Assembly (NCBI GenBank): GCA_900542835.1
Contig: UQPB01000045.1
Location: forward strand, 1 to 24,261
DNA length: 24,261 bases
From: an uncultured Pelosinus sp.
Lineage (GTDB): Bacteria; Bacillota; Negativicutes; Sporomusales; Acetonemataceae
Direction: 5' to 3'
A model generated the notes under the pieces. It did no database searches. It saw nothing but the letters and a program-made list of their open reading frames with translations, and was not told the origin of the DNA. Below are positions 1 to 7,336 of the stretch, one piece after another (positions within the stretch are counted from its first letter, which is position 1; each line of letters opens with the position of its first letter). The position numbers and the translations under genes are program-made.

Positions 1-9
1 TTATTGGGT

Positions 10-93
10 TGGTGCGGGCGAGAGGACTTGAACCTCCACGGGTCGCCCCGCCAGATCCTAAGTCTGGTGCGTCTGCCATTCCGCCACGCCCGC
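10..93 (-). tRNA. tRNA-Leu, anticodon UAG
   Basis: A leucine tRNA is encoded on the minus strand. The acceptor stem GCGGGCG at 93-87 pairs with CGCCCGC at 20-14. The 3' CCA is encoded (12-10) after discriminator A. The anticodon stem CCAGA/TCTGG encloses loop CTTAGGA, which gives anticodon TAG. A long variable arm follows, as expected for a class II leucine tRNA, and the T-arm contains GGTTCAAGTCC. All parts are visible directly in the sequence. Confidence 0.97.
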
Positions 94-111
94 AGCAATT
101 GATACTTTCAT

Positions 112-140
112 ATAATAGCACAAGTTTGCAAGAGCGTCAA
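112..140 (-). promoter_or_regulatory. Promoter of the tRNA-Leu gene
   Basis: Read on the minus strand, TTGACG (140-135) and TATTAT (117-112) are separated by exactly 17 bases. They lie about 20 bases upstream of the mature tRNA 5' end. Each hexamer differs from the sigma-70/sigma-A consensus by one base. The rest of the 94-217 gap holds no gene, and I see no clear terminator for the permease gene that ends at 218. Confidence 0.7.
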
Positions 141-217
141 CGGTTGCAGCAAATTCGCGCAGCCGGGCGCAAACGGCCGCAACGCCAGCCTCCCGCAACG
201 GAAAACCAGAGAAGAGA

Positions 218-928
218 CTAATGGCTATTCAGCTGCCGGAATGTCCCGCTGCGATCTTCGGCGTATTTAAACAGCAGCTGCACCACGGTGCATAAGACCA
301 GATAGACCAGAAAAATATCCAGGTAGGCTTCAATATAGTTATAGCCATAGGACGCGGCAATCTTGCCGGTGGCAGTAATATCCTTGACCGTCATCAAAAA
401 GGCCAGTGAAGTGTTCTTGATCAGGTTGACCGTCAGATTGCAGACATTCGGCAGTGCTGCCACCAGAGCCTGCGGAATAATAATGCGGCGGTATACCTGC
501 GCCAGCGTCATGCCGATAGACAGGCCGGCCTCAAGCTGTCCCGCCTGGATGCTCAATAACGCCGACCGGAAAACCTCTGACAGCAAAGCGGTTGTATTCA
601 TACCGAAGACAATATAGGCATAGATAATCGGGTCAAAGTCAAACACCTTGATATTCCAGCCTAAATACTTAACCGCACTATTGAGGAAGCTTGGCACCAG
701 GCTGTAAATGACCAGTATCTGCAGCACCATCGGCGTTCCGCGAATAAATGACACATATAACTTGACCAGCGTCTGCAGCAAGGAAATCTCATAGATCCGG
801 GCAAGCGCCATAAAAAAGCTGAACGGTATAGCCGCCAGCAGGGAGACCAGCGTAATTTTTAATGTGACCGGCACGCTTTTAAACACCAGCCACAAGGTTT
901 TAATCATAAAATCGACATTCAGTTCCAT
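218..928 (-). CDS. Amino-acid-type ABC transporter permease (second of two)
   Basis: This is an inner-membrane subunit of a polar amino acid (HisMQ/GlnP-type) ABC importer, 236 residues, a normal length for the family. Several hydrophobic helices are visible. The cytoplasmic EAA loop that contacts the ATPase is at about residues 133-160 (EAGLSIGM...IIIPQALVAALPN), and FIRGTPMVLQ at 61-70 is typical of the family. The ATG at 928 was chosen because GGGAGG lies just upstream; an in-frame extension to 1093 would run deep into the preceding gene. It follows the other permease by 22 bases and ends the operon before tRNA-Leu. The substrate cannot be read from the sequence. No ATP-binding subunit gene is present on either side. 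Confidence 0.9.
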   Translation of the reverse strand: MELNVDFMIKTLWLVFKSVPVTLKITLVSLLAAIPFSFFMALARIYEISLLQTLVKLYVSFIRGTPMVLQILVIYSLVPSFLNSAVKYLGWNIKVFDFDPIIYAYIVFGMNTTALLSEVFRSALLSIQAGQLEAGLSIGMTLAQVYRRIIIPQALVAALPNVCNLTVNLIKNTSLAFLMTVKDITATGKIAASYGYNYIEAYLDIFLVYLVLCTVVQLLFKYAEDRSGTFRQLNSH

Positions 929-950
929 AGCTTCCGCCTCCCTCCCGACT

Positions 951-1661
951 TTATGCCGCCCGTGCCCGCTTATAACGCGACAGTCTGTTTTCCCAGTATT
1001 CAAACAGCTTCTCAAAGGCAATCGCGACGCCCCAATAAAGGGCGGACAGGGCCAGATAAATTTCCAGCGCGTAGGAGCCGTAATTGCGGGCAATAATCAA
1101 ATTGCCCGCGCCAAGCAAATCAATGAGACCGATGGTATAAGCCAACGCCCCTTCCTTTAGCAGGGTGATAAAGGCATTGCCGAAATTGGGCAGGGCAATT
1201 ACAGTGCCCTGCGGCAATAGTACCCGGTAAAAAGCCTGAAACGGTGTCAGGCCGACACTGACAGCCGCCTCATACTGGCCCTTGTCAATCGATAGATAGG
1301 CGGAACGCATGACTTCCGATATCGAGGCCGCAAACAACAAGGCAAAGGTGGTGACCACAAAAAACATTTTATGAAACTCATTGATATCGTAGCCAAAAAT
1401 ATCGAGAAAAAATTTAGGCAGTCCGTAAAAAACGATAAACAGTAAAATAATTGACGGCGTGCAACGAATTACATAGGTGTAACTATTGCCTAAAAGCCGC
1501 CAGAGCCTGCGGCGGCTTAGCTTCGCCGCCGCCAGCGCAAACCCCAGCAGGGTTCCCATCGCCACCGAAGCCGCCACTACAGTCAAAGTTACCCACAGGT
1601 ATGGCAAGATGTCAGGAATAACTTCGAGAATATACAGTGGTTCAAACGGTCTCATCGGCAA
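951..1661 (-). CDS. Amino-acid-type ABC transporter permease (first of two)
   Basis: This is the partner permease, 236 residues with five or so hydrophobic helices. The EAA loop is at about residues 130-158 (EAAVSVGL...LLPQGTVIALPN), and VIRCTPSIILLF corresponds to the conserved R-x-TP segment. It probably forms a heterodimer with the next gene product in the inner membrane and receives substrate from the lipoprotein encoded just upstream. The start is either TTG at 1661 (AAAGGA seven bases upstream) or ATG at 1655 (thirteen bases from it). I list the TTG for its spacing, but the ATG is nearly as likely and gives two residues fewer. Confidence 0.9.
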   Translation of the reverse strand: MPMRPFEPLYILEVIPDILPYLWVTLTVVAASVAMGTLLGFALAAAKLSRRRLWRLLGNSYTYVIRCTPSIILLFIVFYGLPKFFLDIFGYDINEFHKMFFVVTTFALLFAASISEVMRSAYLSIDKGQYEAAVSVGLTPFQAFYRVLLPQGTVIALPNFGNAFITLLKEGALAYTIGLIDLLGAGNLIIARNYGSYALEIYLALSALYWGVAIAFEKLFEYWENRLSRYKRARAA

Positions 1662-1675
1662 TGCCCCGTCCTTTC

Positions 1676-2539
1676 TTACTTAACTAACTTCAACAAATCT
1701 TCACCAAAATATTTTTGCTGCAATTCACTGATCTTGCCGGACTGTGCCAGCTGCTCCACAGCCTTGTCATAGGCGTCGGACAGCTCCTGATTTTTTTTGT
1801 TGAAAATCGGATAGGTGGGAATGGCTTTATAGCGAACATAGGCAAGCTGATCGTTGAATTTATGGTAGGCGCCCTTCGGGTCAACAACATTGTTCTTGTA
1901 GGCCAGTTCAATATCGAAGAAAGCATCATAACGGCCCTCCAGCACCCAGGTATAGGCATCGGCGATCTGGAAGCTCTCCGAGGGCAGCAGCTTAATCTGC
2001 GTATCCGGATGTTTTTTGTTGTAGTCTTCAATAATCGCATATTGAGCGTTCTGCGGCGCTACCGGCACCAGCTTGCCGCCCAGCTTGCCAAAGCTGTCCA
2101 TGTCGCTAATTTTAGCGGCATCGCTTTTTCTAAAGGTCAAGCCAATGACGCTGGCGGCAATATTGTTTTTCGGAAAAATGAATTTGGCTTTACGGGCTTC
2201 CGTTTGCCAGACCCCCTTAATGCCCACATCATATTTGCCGGACTCCACACCGATCAACAAATCGTCGTCCGAGGTCGGCACAAACGTAAACTGGTACTGT
2301 GGCAGCAGCTTCTCCACTTCTTTCAGAATCTGCACTTCAATGCCGTCCGGTTTTCCATCGGCATTGACAAAATCATATGGTACGTAATAATTGGTAAAAG
2401 CGACCCGGACAGTTTTCTTGGCATTGGCGTCTGCACCGCCGGCGGCGCCTTTATCGGCCGTCTTGCCGCAACCCGCCAGCCCGGCGGCGGCAACAACGAT
2501 GACCGCCAGCAGAGCAGCCTTTTTCAAAAATGTTTTCAC
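1676..2539 (-). CDS. Amino-acid-type ABC transporter substrate-binding lipoprotein
   Basis: This is an extracytoplasmic solute-binding protein of family 3 (SBP_bac_3 type), 287 residues. Residues 1-24 form a lipoprotein signal with lipobox LAGC (lipidated Cys24), so the mature protein is membrane-anchored. The mature domain opens with VRVAFTNYYVPYDFVNADGKPDGIEVQI, the usual start of this fold, and contains the ESGKYDVGIKG segment that lines the ligand site in relatives. The start codon is GTG (2539-2537) with GGGAGG seven bases upstream. It sits 21 bases after the URO-D-like gene and 14 bases before the first permease, so all four genes are probably one transcript. The ligand could be a polar amino acid or a related small amine or acid; I cannot tell which. 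Confidence 0.9.
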   Translation of the reverse strand: MKTFLKKAALLAVIVVAAAGLAGCGKTADKGAAGGADANAKKTVRVAFTNYYVPYDFVNADGKPDGIEVQILKEVEKLLPQYQFTFVPTSDDDLLIGVESGKYDVGIKGVWQTEARKAKFIFPKNNIAASVIGLTFRKSDAAKISDMDSFGKLGGKLVPVAPQNAQYAIIEDYNKKHPDTQIKLLPSESFQIADAYTWVLEGRYDAFFDIELAYKNNVVDPKGAYHKFNDQLAYVRYKAIPTYPIFNKKNQELSDAYDKAVEQLAQSGKISELQQKYFGEDLLKLVK

Positions 2540-2560
2540 AATAATTCCTCCCTTAATGGA

Positions 2561-3571
2561 TTATTTGGCCGATAAAGCCGCCGCTTTATCGCGCACCCAG
2601 TTCAGTCGCTGCAAATCGATATCCTCCGGCACCGTGCAGTCGGCGCCGATGATGACCCCCGTCTTGCCGGCGTCTTTGATGATGGCTTCGGTCAGCGCAT
2701 CGACTTCCGCCCGGCTGCCTTTATACAGCGGGCTGTTCCGGGTGTTGTCAAGCCCGCCGATAACAGTCCTGCCACCAAAAATCCGTTTAGCTTCCGACAG
2801 GCTCACGCCTTCGACCACAGCGGCGTAGTTAATCGCCTTAACCGCATAGTCTTTATACCAGGTCAGATCATTGCGGTTGCCCTCATAGCCGCAAATATGC
2901 AGAATGTTGGTATCACTGACCGCATTCGCCGCCGCCAGGATTTTCTTTTCCGCCGGCGCAATCACTTCCTCATAGATTTGACGTGTTACCTCCGGACGGG
3001 GGATATTCTGTACACTGAGATAGATGCCGTCCGCGCCGCCATCGGCAATGACCCGCTTCGCCAGCAGCGCCAAATCTTCTGACATCACATCAAGGATGTG
3101 CTTCAAAGCGGCTTTGTCCTTTTGCAGCAGCCGGACAAAATTATCGTTAGCATTGCCGGCGGTATAAGTAAACTCCAGATAGCGGGGAGCGGCAAATATG
3201 TTATAGAAGGAAAGCACCTCGCCGCCAAAAAGTGCGGTTGCGGCCTTTACCAGCTTGACCTGTTCCTCAATCCAGGGCGCGTCCGCACCGATTGGCGCGA
3301 TCGCAGCCGCCTCCTTCACCGACGTAAAGGTATACAAGGGTTTATAGGGATAATGGAAAAAGCCGTCGCTCATAATTTTGACAAAATCCGGCTTGAACGC
3401 CTGGTAAAACTTGCTGTGACCGGCCAGATTGGCCGCGGCAACCTCCGGCTGGCCCAGACCCTCGGTTTGTTCCGGATTCTCAAGAAAATGGTGCCAAAAG
3501 CCGACAGGAACCCGGTCTACAGGCTCATTATTCAATGCAGCCCGTACTAATTCTCTCTTGCTTTGCGACAT
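2561..3571 (-). CDS. URO-D/MtaA-family protein, probable zinc-dependent methyltransferase
   Basis: A 336-residue protein of the uroporphyrinogen decarboxylase superfamily (PF01208), with the family-like opening SKRELVRAALNNEPVDRVPVGFW. The superfamily contains true heme-pathway decarboxylases and zinc-dependent methylcobamide:thiol methyltransferases (MtaA, MtbA, CmuA). Here His225-x-Cys227 (ILHICGYEGN) and Cys312 (GADCTVPEDI) match the His-x-Cys...Cys zinc set of the methyltransferases in order and spacing. I therefore favour methyl transfer, perhaps from a methyl-corrinoid, over uroporphyrinogen decarboxylation. ATG 3571 was preferred because GGGAG lies eight bases upstream; an ATG two codons earlier is too close to it. 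It heads the importer operon, so its substrate may be what the transporter brings in. No corrinoid protein gene is visible here. Confidence 0.82.
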   Translation of the reverse strand: MSQSKRELVRAALNNEPVDRVPVGFWHHFLENPEQTEGLGQPEVAAANLAGHSKFYQAFKPDFVKIMSDGFFHYPYKPLYTFTSVKEAAAIAPIGADAPWIEEQVKLVKAATALFGGEVLSFYNIFAAPRYLEFTYTAGNANDNFVRLLQKDKAALKHILDVMSEDLALLAKRVIADGGADGIYLSVQNIPRPEVTRQIYEEVIAPAEKKILAAANAVSDTNILHICGYEGNRNDLTWYKDYAVKAINYAAVVEGVSLSEAKRIFGGRTVIGGLDNTRNSPLYKGSRAEVDALTEAIIKDAGKTGVIIGADCTVPEDIDLQRLNWVRDKAAALSAK

Positions 3572-3620
3572 GTACATCTCTCCCTTTCCTGTTTTACAGG
3601 TACATCTGATAAAATTGGCA

Positions 3621-3663
3621 ACAACAAAAAGGCTAAGCATAGAATTTCTCTATGCTTAGCCTT
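3621..3663 (-). terminator. Intrinsic terminator in the leader of the URO-D-like operon
   Basis: A perfect 14-bp stem (3650-3663 with 3629-3642) with a seven-base loop is followed on the minus strand by TTTTTGTTGTTG. It has a T-run only in the minus direction. It lies between the strong promoter at 3711-3739 and the gene start at 3571, so it either attenuates the operon or ends a short RNA of about 80 bases. The preceding DUF1648 gene could also be terminated here. Confidence 0.8.
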
Positions 3664-3710
3664 CAATTGTTTGATCAGCTAACACAAATGTGTTTATTGA
3701 ATTGCTTATT

Positions 3711-3743
3711 ATCATACAGGATGATCCGGTTGTTGTCAACCGG
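3711..3743 (-). promoter_or_regulatory. Consensus promoter with inverted repeat over the -35 box
   Basis: On the minus strand, TTGACA (3739-3734) and TATGAT (3716-3711) are spaced by 17 bases, a near-perfect sigma-A promoter. CCGGTTG and CAACCGG (3743-3737 and 3732-3726), separated by four bases, form a perfect inverted repeat that covers the -35 hexamer, a typical placement for a repressor operator. A second palindrome, AACACATTTGTGTT, lies just downstream at about 3680-3693. The promoter drives the URO-D-like gene and the ABC importer. Confidence 0.78.
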
Positions 3744-3773
3744 AAGTTTAAAACGTTCCTGCATTCCCCGTCT

Positions 3774-4247
3774 TCAGTTCAGCTTGCCCAGCCGGTGCAG
3801 CCGAAGGAAGAAAACGCCAACTGTTCCCAGCAGGATAAGCAGCAGCAGTGGCAAAAAGACACCAGGCAAGGCCTTTGCCTGCGCTGCGCGCAGGGTAAGA
3901 AACCCCAGTAACGCTATCACTTCGATCTTCATTACAATCTGCAGGTTTCGCATGCAGGCGTACACCGCCGGCCGGTTGGCATCGGTCAGCTTTACCGGAA
4001 TGTTCCAAAGTCCCGGGAAAAATGATGTCAATGTCAACAACAGATAGATAAATACCGCCGTCGCCGGCAGCAGCAGCAAGGAATTCTTCCCGCCCCAGCG
4101 GTCAATCTCGCCGCGGACATCAAAATGCAGCGGAACCCGCGCTGGAATCTGCTCCCATTGCGTATACAGGGTCAGCAGCACCCCGCTTAAAATCAGCAGC
4201 GCCGCTGCTTCGCCGGCTTTTTGCCAGAAAGTATAGGGTTGACGCAT
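3774..4247 (-). CDS. DUF1648-domain membrane protein
   Basis: A 157-residue membrane protein. After a first hydrophobic helix (about residues 12-28) comes the segment IPARVPLHFDVRGEIDRWGGK, which is characteristic of the DUF1648 domain found at the N-terminus of SdpI-like proteins. Further hydrophobic segments follow at about 57-77, 105-120 and 130-148. In SdpI the domain belongs to an immunity and signal-transduction protein, but stand-alone DUF1648 proteins have no assigned role and I infer none. The ATG at 4247 has GGAGG nine bases upstream; an upstream in-frame TTG at 4253 is too close to that site. It follows the heme operon by 140 bases with no obvious promoter and may be its tail. Confidence 0.8.
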   Translation of the reverse strand: MRQPYTFWQKAGEAAALLILSGVLLTLYTQWEQIPARVPLHFDVRGEIDRWGGKNSLLLLPATAVFIYLLLTLTSFFPGLWNIPVKLTDANRPAVYACMRNLQIVMKIEVIALLGFLTLRAAQAKALPGVFLPLLLLILLGTVGVFFLRLHRLGKLN

Positions 4248-4273
4248 GAGCAATCGCCTCCTCGTCAGCTAGG

Positions 4274-4313
4274 CTGCCCGCGATTATGCAGCTAGCGCCG
4301 TGACTGCGGGCAG
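4274..4313 (-). other. Inverted repeat in the leader of the DUF1648 gene
   Basis: CTGCCCGC and GCGGGCAG (4306-4313 and 4274-4281) form an 8-bp GC-rich stem around a 24-base loop that contains the palindrome GCTAGC. It ends about 27 bases upstream of the DUF1648 start codon. No T-run follows, so it is not an intrinsic terminator. I recognise no known riboswitch class. The rest of 4248-4387 holds no convincing gene or promoter. Confidence 0.4.
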
Positions 4314-4387
4314 TTACCTCCACTCAGATGAGAAGTCCCTTCTTGCAACGTCATGGCCTCCTTGCGCGTCGCGCTTAAAGGCACCTA

Positions 4388-5278
4388 TTATTGTTGCCGG
4401 ATAAGGAGTAAATAATCGCCGTCGTCCCGGTTATGCCGCAGGGCGGTCTCAACTGTGTCCGGCTTGAAATCCGGTACATAAACTGGCGCAATAACAAGTA
4501 CTTTCAACTCAGGGTTAAGCTGCCGCAGCTTTTCCGCCACCCCCAGCCGATACCGGCTGTGGAAATCCCCCTGTACGTGCAGAACGCCACGTCCGGGATG
4601 AGCCTGCAAATGGTTAACGATACTCTCCGCCATTGTATCATCCTTCAGGCACTGCGCCCGATAATAACTTTCAAGCTGTTCTGAACTAACTCGCATACTG
4701 CGCATACTGTTCATCTGCGAAAAAAAACGGTCGCGGTACTCGCCGGGCGGTGCGCTGTGCCGTTGTGGCAAATAAACTGCCTGTTCCGGCGCAATGCCGT
4801 CCAGAGAACCGCTGCGGGCCAGCTGCGCCGCCAGTGGCCGGGGGATATTTGCCGCCAGCACCGGCAAAGCTTGCGCCTTGGCAAATTCGACCAACGGCCG
4901 ATAATCAGAACGATAATTCGGCCAAGGACGGGCGGCGAGCAGGAAATCCTGCTCGCTGACTGTTCCCGCCAAATAAGCGTCAAGCTGCGGCTGCACATCA
5001 CGTTCAAACATCTCCAGTGATAGAGTCAGCTCCGGCCTGACAGCAGTCAGAGCCTGCAGCAGTTCCAGCTCCAATTGGTGGAGTACGACGTTATTATGGT
5101 ATTCGCCGAAGAGGATGATGTCAGAGTGGCTAAGCTGGTCGGCAAGAGTGGTAATGGATTGTTCCTTTCCTGCACCATGAATAAGTTTGTATTCGACAGG
5201 ATCGGCCTGTACTACACTGCTACCGCTAAACGACAAGATCAAGACTGCTGATAAAAGGATTCTTTGGATATGTGTCAT
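4388..5278 (-). CDS. ChaN-like heme-binding protein (exported)
   Basis: A 296-residue protein of the ChaN/DUF399 family (Tiki-like fold); relatives bind heme and are found with iron-uptake genes. Residues 1-25 form a Sec signal peptide that ends VVQA before DPVEY. There is no lipobox cysteine, so the product is probably periplasmic rather than lipidated. Family signatures are ILFGEYHNN and SLEMFERDVQPQLDAYLAG near the N-terminus, and VLHVQGDFHSRYRLGV toward the C-terminus, with His residues that could ligate heme. ATG 5278 lies two bases after the stop of the upstream receptor gene and has only a weak ribosome binding site, which suggests translational coupling. It closes the Fur-controlled operon, so a role in holding or passing on heme in the periplasm fits. 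Confidence 0.85.
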   Translation of the reverse strand: MTHIQRILLSAVLILSFSGSSVVQADPVEYKLIHGAGKEQSITTLADQLSHSDIILFGEYHNNVVLHQLELELLQALTAVRPELTLSLEMFERDVQPQLDAYLAGTVSEQDFLLAARPWPNYRSDYRPLVEFAKAQALPVLAANIPRPLAAQLARSGSLDGIAPEQAVYLPQRHSAPPGEYRDRFFSQMNSMRSMRVSSEQLESYYRAQCLKDDTMAESIVNHLQAHPGRGVLHVQGDFHSRYRLGVAEKLRQLNPELKVLVIAPVYVPDFKPDTVETALRHNRDDGDYLLLIRQQ

Positions 5279-5280
5279 AA

Positions 5281-7224
5281 CTACATCCGCACAGTTACGC
5301 CAGCCTTGACAACCGAACCCCAAATGTTAAGATCGTAAATTTTCTTATTCGTAATATTATCCACACCTAAATAGGTTTCAAACGTATCATTCCACTTCTT
5401 ATTGACTGACAGATTCCAAGTGTTGAAGGTATGATCAACTTTGTTTCCATCTAAATAATCATCATACCAAGAATTCCACAGAACTGCGCTAATACCTGTG
5501 TCCTTACGATCATAGCGTAGTTGCAAAGTTCCCTGATGTTTTGCAGTTGACGTTATACGCTGTTTGGAGGTAGCATTGATTGCGTCCAGATAGGTATAGG
5601 TCAACTTGACTGCAAAATAATCACCAAGCTGTCGCCCTAATTCTACTTCCACGCCATCAATTTCCGCTTTGTTAATATTATAATACGTCATATATGAAGT
5701 TGGTGACATAACTGGACCGACTAGTTTAGTATTAATTTTATCTTTTACATTATTGTCAAAATAAGTAATCTTACCAAACGCGTTTTTACTCTCACCTTCA
5801 ATCCCCAATTCATAGCCGCGGGATTTTTCCGGCTTAAGATCCGGATTTCCATAGATATACCTATTCATCCCGCTCATCGGCTGCATCCACATTTTTATAT
5901 ACAAATCATCCAATGTAGGCGCCCGGAAGCCACTACCTACGCTGGCCTTCAATCGATAATTTTCATTCATTTTATAGGTCAATCCTAGCTTGGGACTAGC
6001 GTTGCTTTCAAACTTGCTGCTGCTATCCAAGCGCAACGAAGGAATCAGCAACCAACGCTCGTGTGGAATGTACTCATCTTGCAGGTACACAGCAGTATAA
6101 TCAATGCTTTCCTTGCCGGTGCTGACGCGGGCACCACTATAACTCTCCGTCCGGAATTCACCACCAAGGGTCAGTAAATGTTCTTCATGAATTTGCATCG
6201 TTGTTCGAGCTTCCGTTGTCCATGTCTTGCGTTTTGATTTCTCTTCACCATAAATATATGTGCCGGTAAGGTGATTATAGTAGTCCTGTTGTTTATCCTG
6301 TTGTCCAAAATAAGTACGTACTTCATAATTACCAGTATCGTGTTTGCCGCGCACGCCTATACTGAATGATTTTCGGGTATTATCATAAAAGCTAGTATTG
6401 TCTACAGGCGCACTTATAGGGGGCTGTCCCGCACTTTGCAATCGGCTTTGCATATCTTCAGTAAGATAATCTGCCTTAAAGTCTAGTTGACGATCGTCCG
6501 CTAAATCATATTGAGCACTGATATTTACAAATTTACGCTTTCCATGATAGGTTGTATTTTTTTCGTTATCTGGTTCCGATAAAGGGTCGGTCTTACTCTG
6601 ACCAGCAGAAAGCGACCACGCCCAACGCCCCTGTTTACCGGCATCATAATGCAGAGAGATGTTATCAGTGCCAGTGCTGCTATCATCACTATAAAAAGAA
6701 GGGCTATAATTCAGTGTTAACTCAGGCTTTCCAGGCTTTTTAGTAATAATATTAATAACTCCAGCCAACGCATCCGAGCCATATAAGGAACTGGCAATAC
6801 CCCGAACTATCTCAATCCTCTCCACATTATTGAGATTAATCCGGGTCCATTCATATGAATTGCCGGTACTGAAGCTGCCTTCAGATGTCAGTCGCTGTCC
6901 GTCAATCAGAATGAGTGCATACCTGCTTTCCATTCCTCGAATGGAAACACCATTTCCAACCATTGATGATGTAAGGTTGATGCTGGTGGTCAACCGCAAA
7001 GCATCAAGTAAATTGGTCGATCCCAACTTATCCAGTTCCTCCCGCGTAATGACCTCTACCGCCGATGGAACGTCCTTCACCTCCTGCTCCGTCCGGGTAG
7101 CGGTCACGACCACATCGCGGGTTTCAGTTGGTTCCTCAGCCGCATAAACCGGCATGGCCAGAGCGGTTAATACTGCTACGGTAAGGAATGATAGCTTTTT
7201 AGGGGCGGTACGTGTCTTTCTCAT
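5281..7224 (-). CDS. TonB-dependent outer-membrane receptor (second copy)
   Basis: A 647-residue outer-membrane gated channel. The signal peptide covers residues 1-28 (PVYA/AE). The TonB box region is ETRDVVVTATR (34-44). The plug runs to about residue 165 with NVERIEIVRGIASSLYGSDALAGVINIITKK, and a 22-strand-type barrel follows. FRAP (433-436) and NPDL (460-463) resemble the paired boxes described in heme receptors, although similar boxes occur in other receptors, and no His lies between them. The ATG at 7224 has AAAGGAG eight bases upstream. The last residue is Met rather than the usual aromatic. The coding DNA is much more AT-rich than its neighbours. It follows a sister receptor across a terminator hairpin. 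Heme is the likeliest ligand from context; cobamide or a siderophore is possible. Confidence 0.93.
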   Translation of the reverse strand: MRKTRTAPKKLSFLTVAVLTALAMPVYAAEEPTETRDVVVTATRTEQEVKDVPSAVEVITREELDKLGSTNLLDALRLTTSINLTSSMVGNGVSIRGMESRYALILIDGQRLTSEGSFSTGNSYEWTRINLNNVERIEIVRGIASSLYGSDALAGVINIITKKPGKPELTLNYSPSFYSDDSSTGTDNISLHYDAGKQGRWAWSLSAGQSKTDPLSEPDNEKNTTYHGKRKFVNISAQYDLADDRQLDFKADYLTEDMQSRLQSAGQPPISAPVDNTSFYDNTRKSFSIGVRGKHDTGNYEVRTYFGQQDKQQDYYNHLTGTYIYGEEKSKRKTWTTEARTTMQIHEEHLLTLGGEFRTESYSGARVSTGKESIDYTAVYLQDEYIPHERWLLIPSLRLDSSSKFESNASPKLGLTYKMNENYRLKASVGSGFRAPTLDDLYIKMWMQPMSGMNRYIYGNPDLKPEKSRGYELGIEGESKNAFGKITYFDNNVKDKINTKLVGPVMSPTSYMTYYNINKAEIDGVEVELGRQLGDYFAVKLTYTYLDAINATSKQRITSTAKHQGTLQLRYDRKDTGISAVLWNSWYDDYLDGNKVDHTFNTWNLSVNKKWNDTFETYLGVDNITNKKIYDLNIWGSVVKAGVTVRM

Positions 7225-7239
7225 ACTCACTGCTCCTTT

Positions 7240-7288
7240 TGTTTTTATATAAAACAACAGAGCTTCACTGGTAAAGTTGAAGCTCTGT
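7240..7288 (-). terminator. Intrinsic terminator between the two receptor genes
   Basis: ACAGAGCTTC and GAAGCTCTGT (7288-7279 and 7266-7257) form a perfect 10-bp stem with a 12-base loop, followed on the minus strand by TGTTTTATAT. It lies in the 112-base gap between the receptor genes and just ahead of the ribosome binding site of the second one. I see no convincing promoter in the gap. The hairpin therefore probably lowers expression of the distal receptor and the ChaN-like gene, or protects the upstream message end. Confidence 0.65.
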
Positions 7289-7336
7289 GGCTTTCTCAGC
7301 AGATATTACGCTTTTAATGAAGGTATTTTCCGCAAG

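Noticed and set aside
4360..4388. Terminator after the ChaN-like gene (GCGCG/CGCGC palindrome)
   Set aside because: The palindrome leaves almost no loop and no T-run follows on the minus strand.
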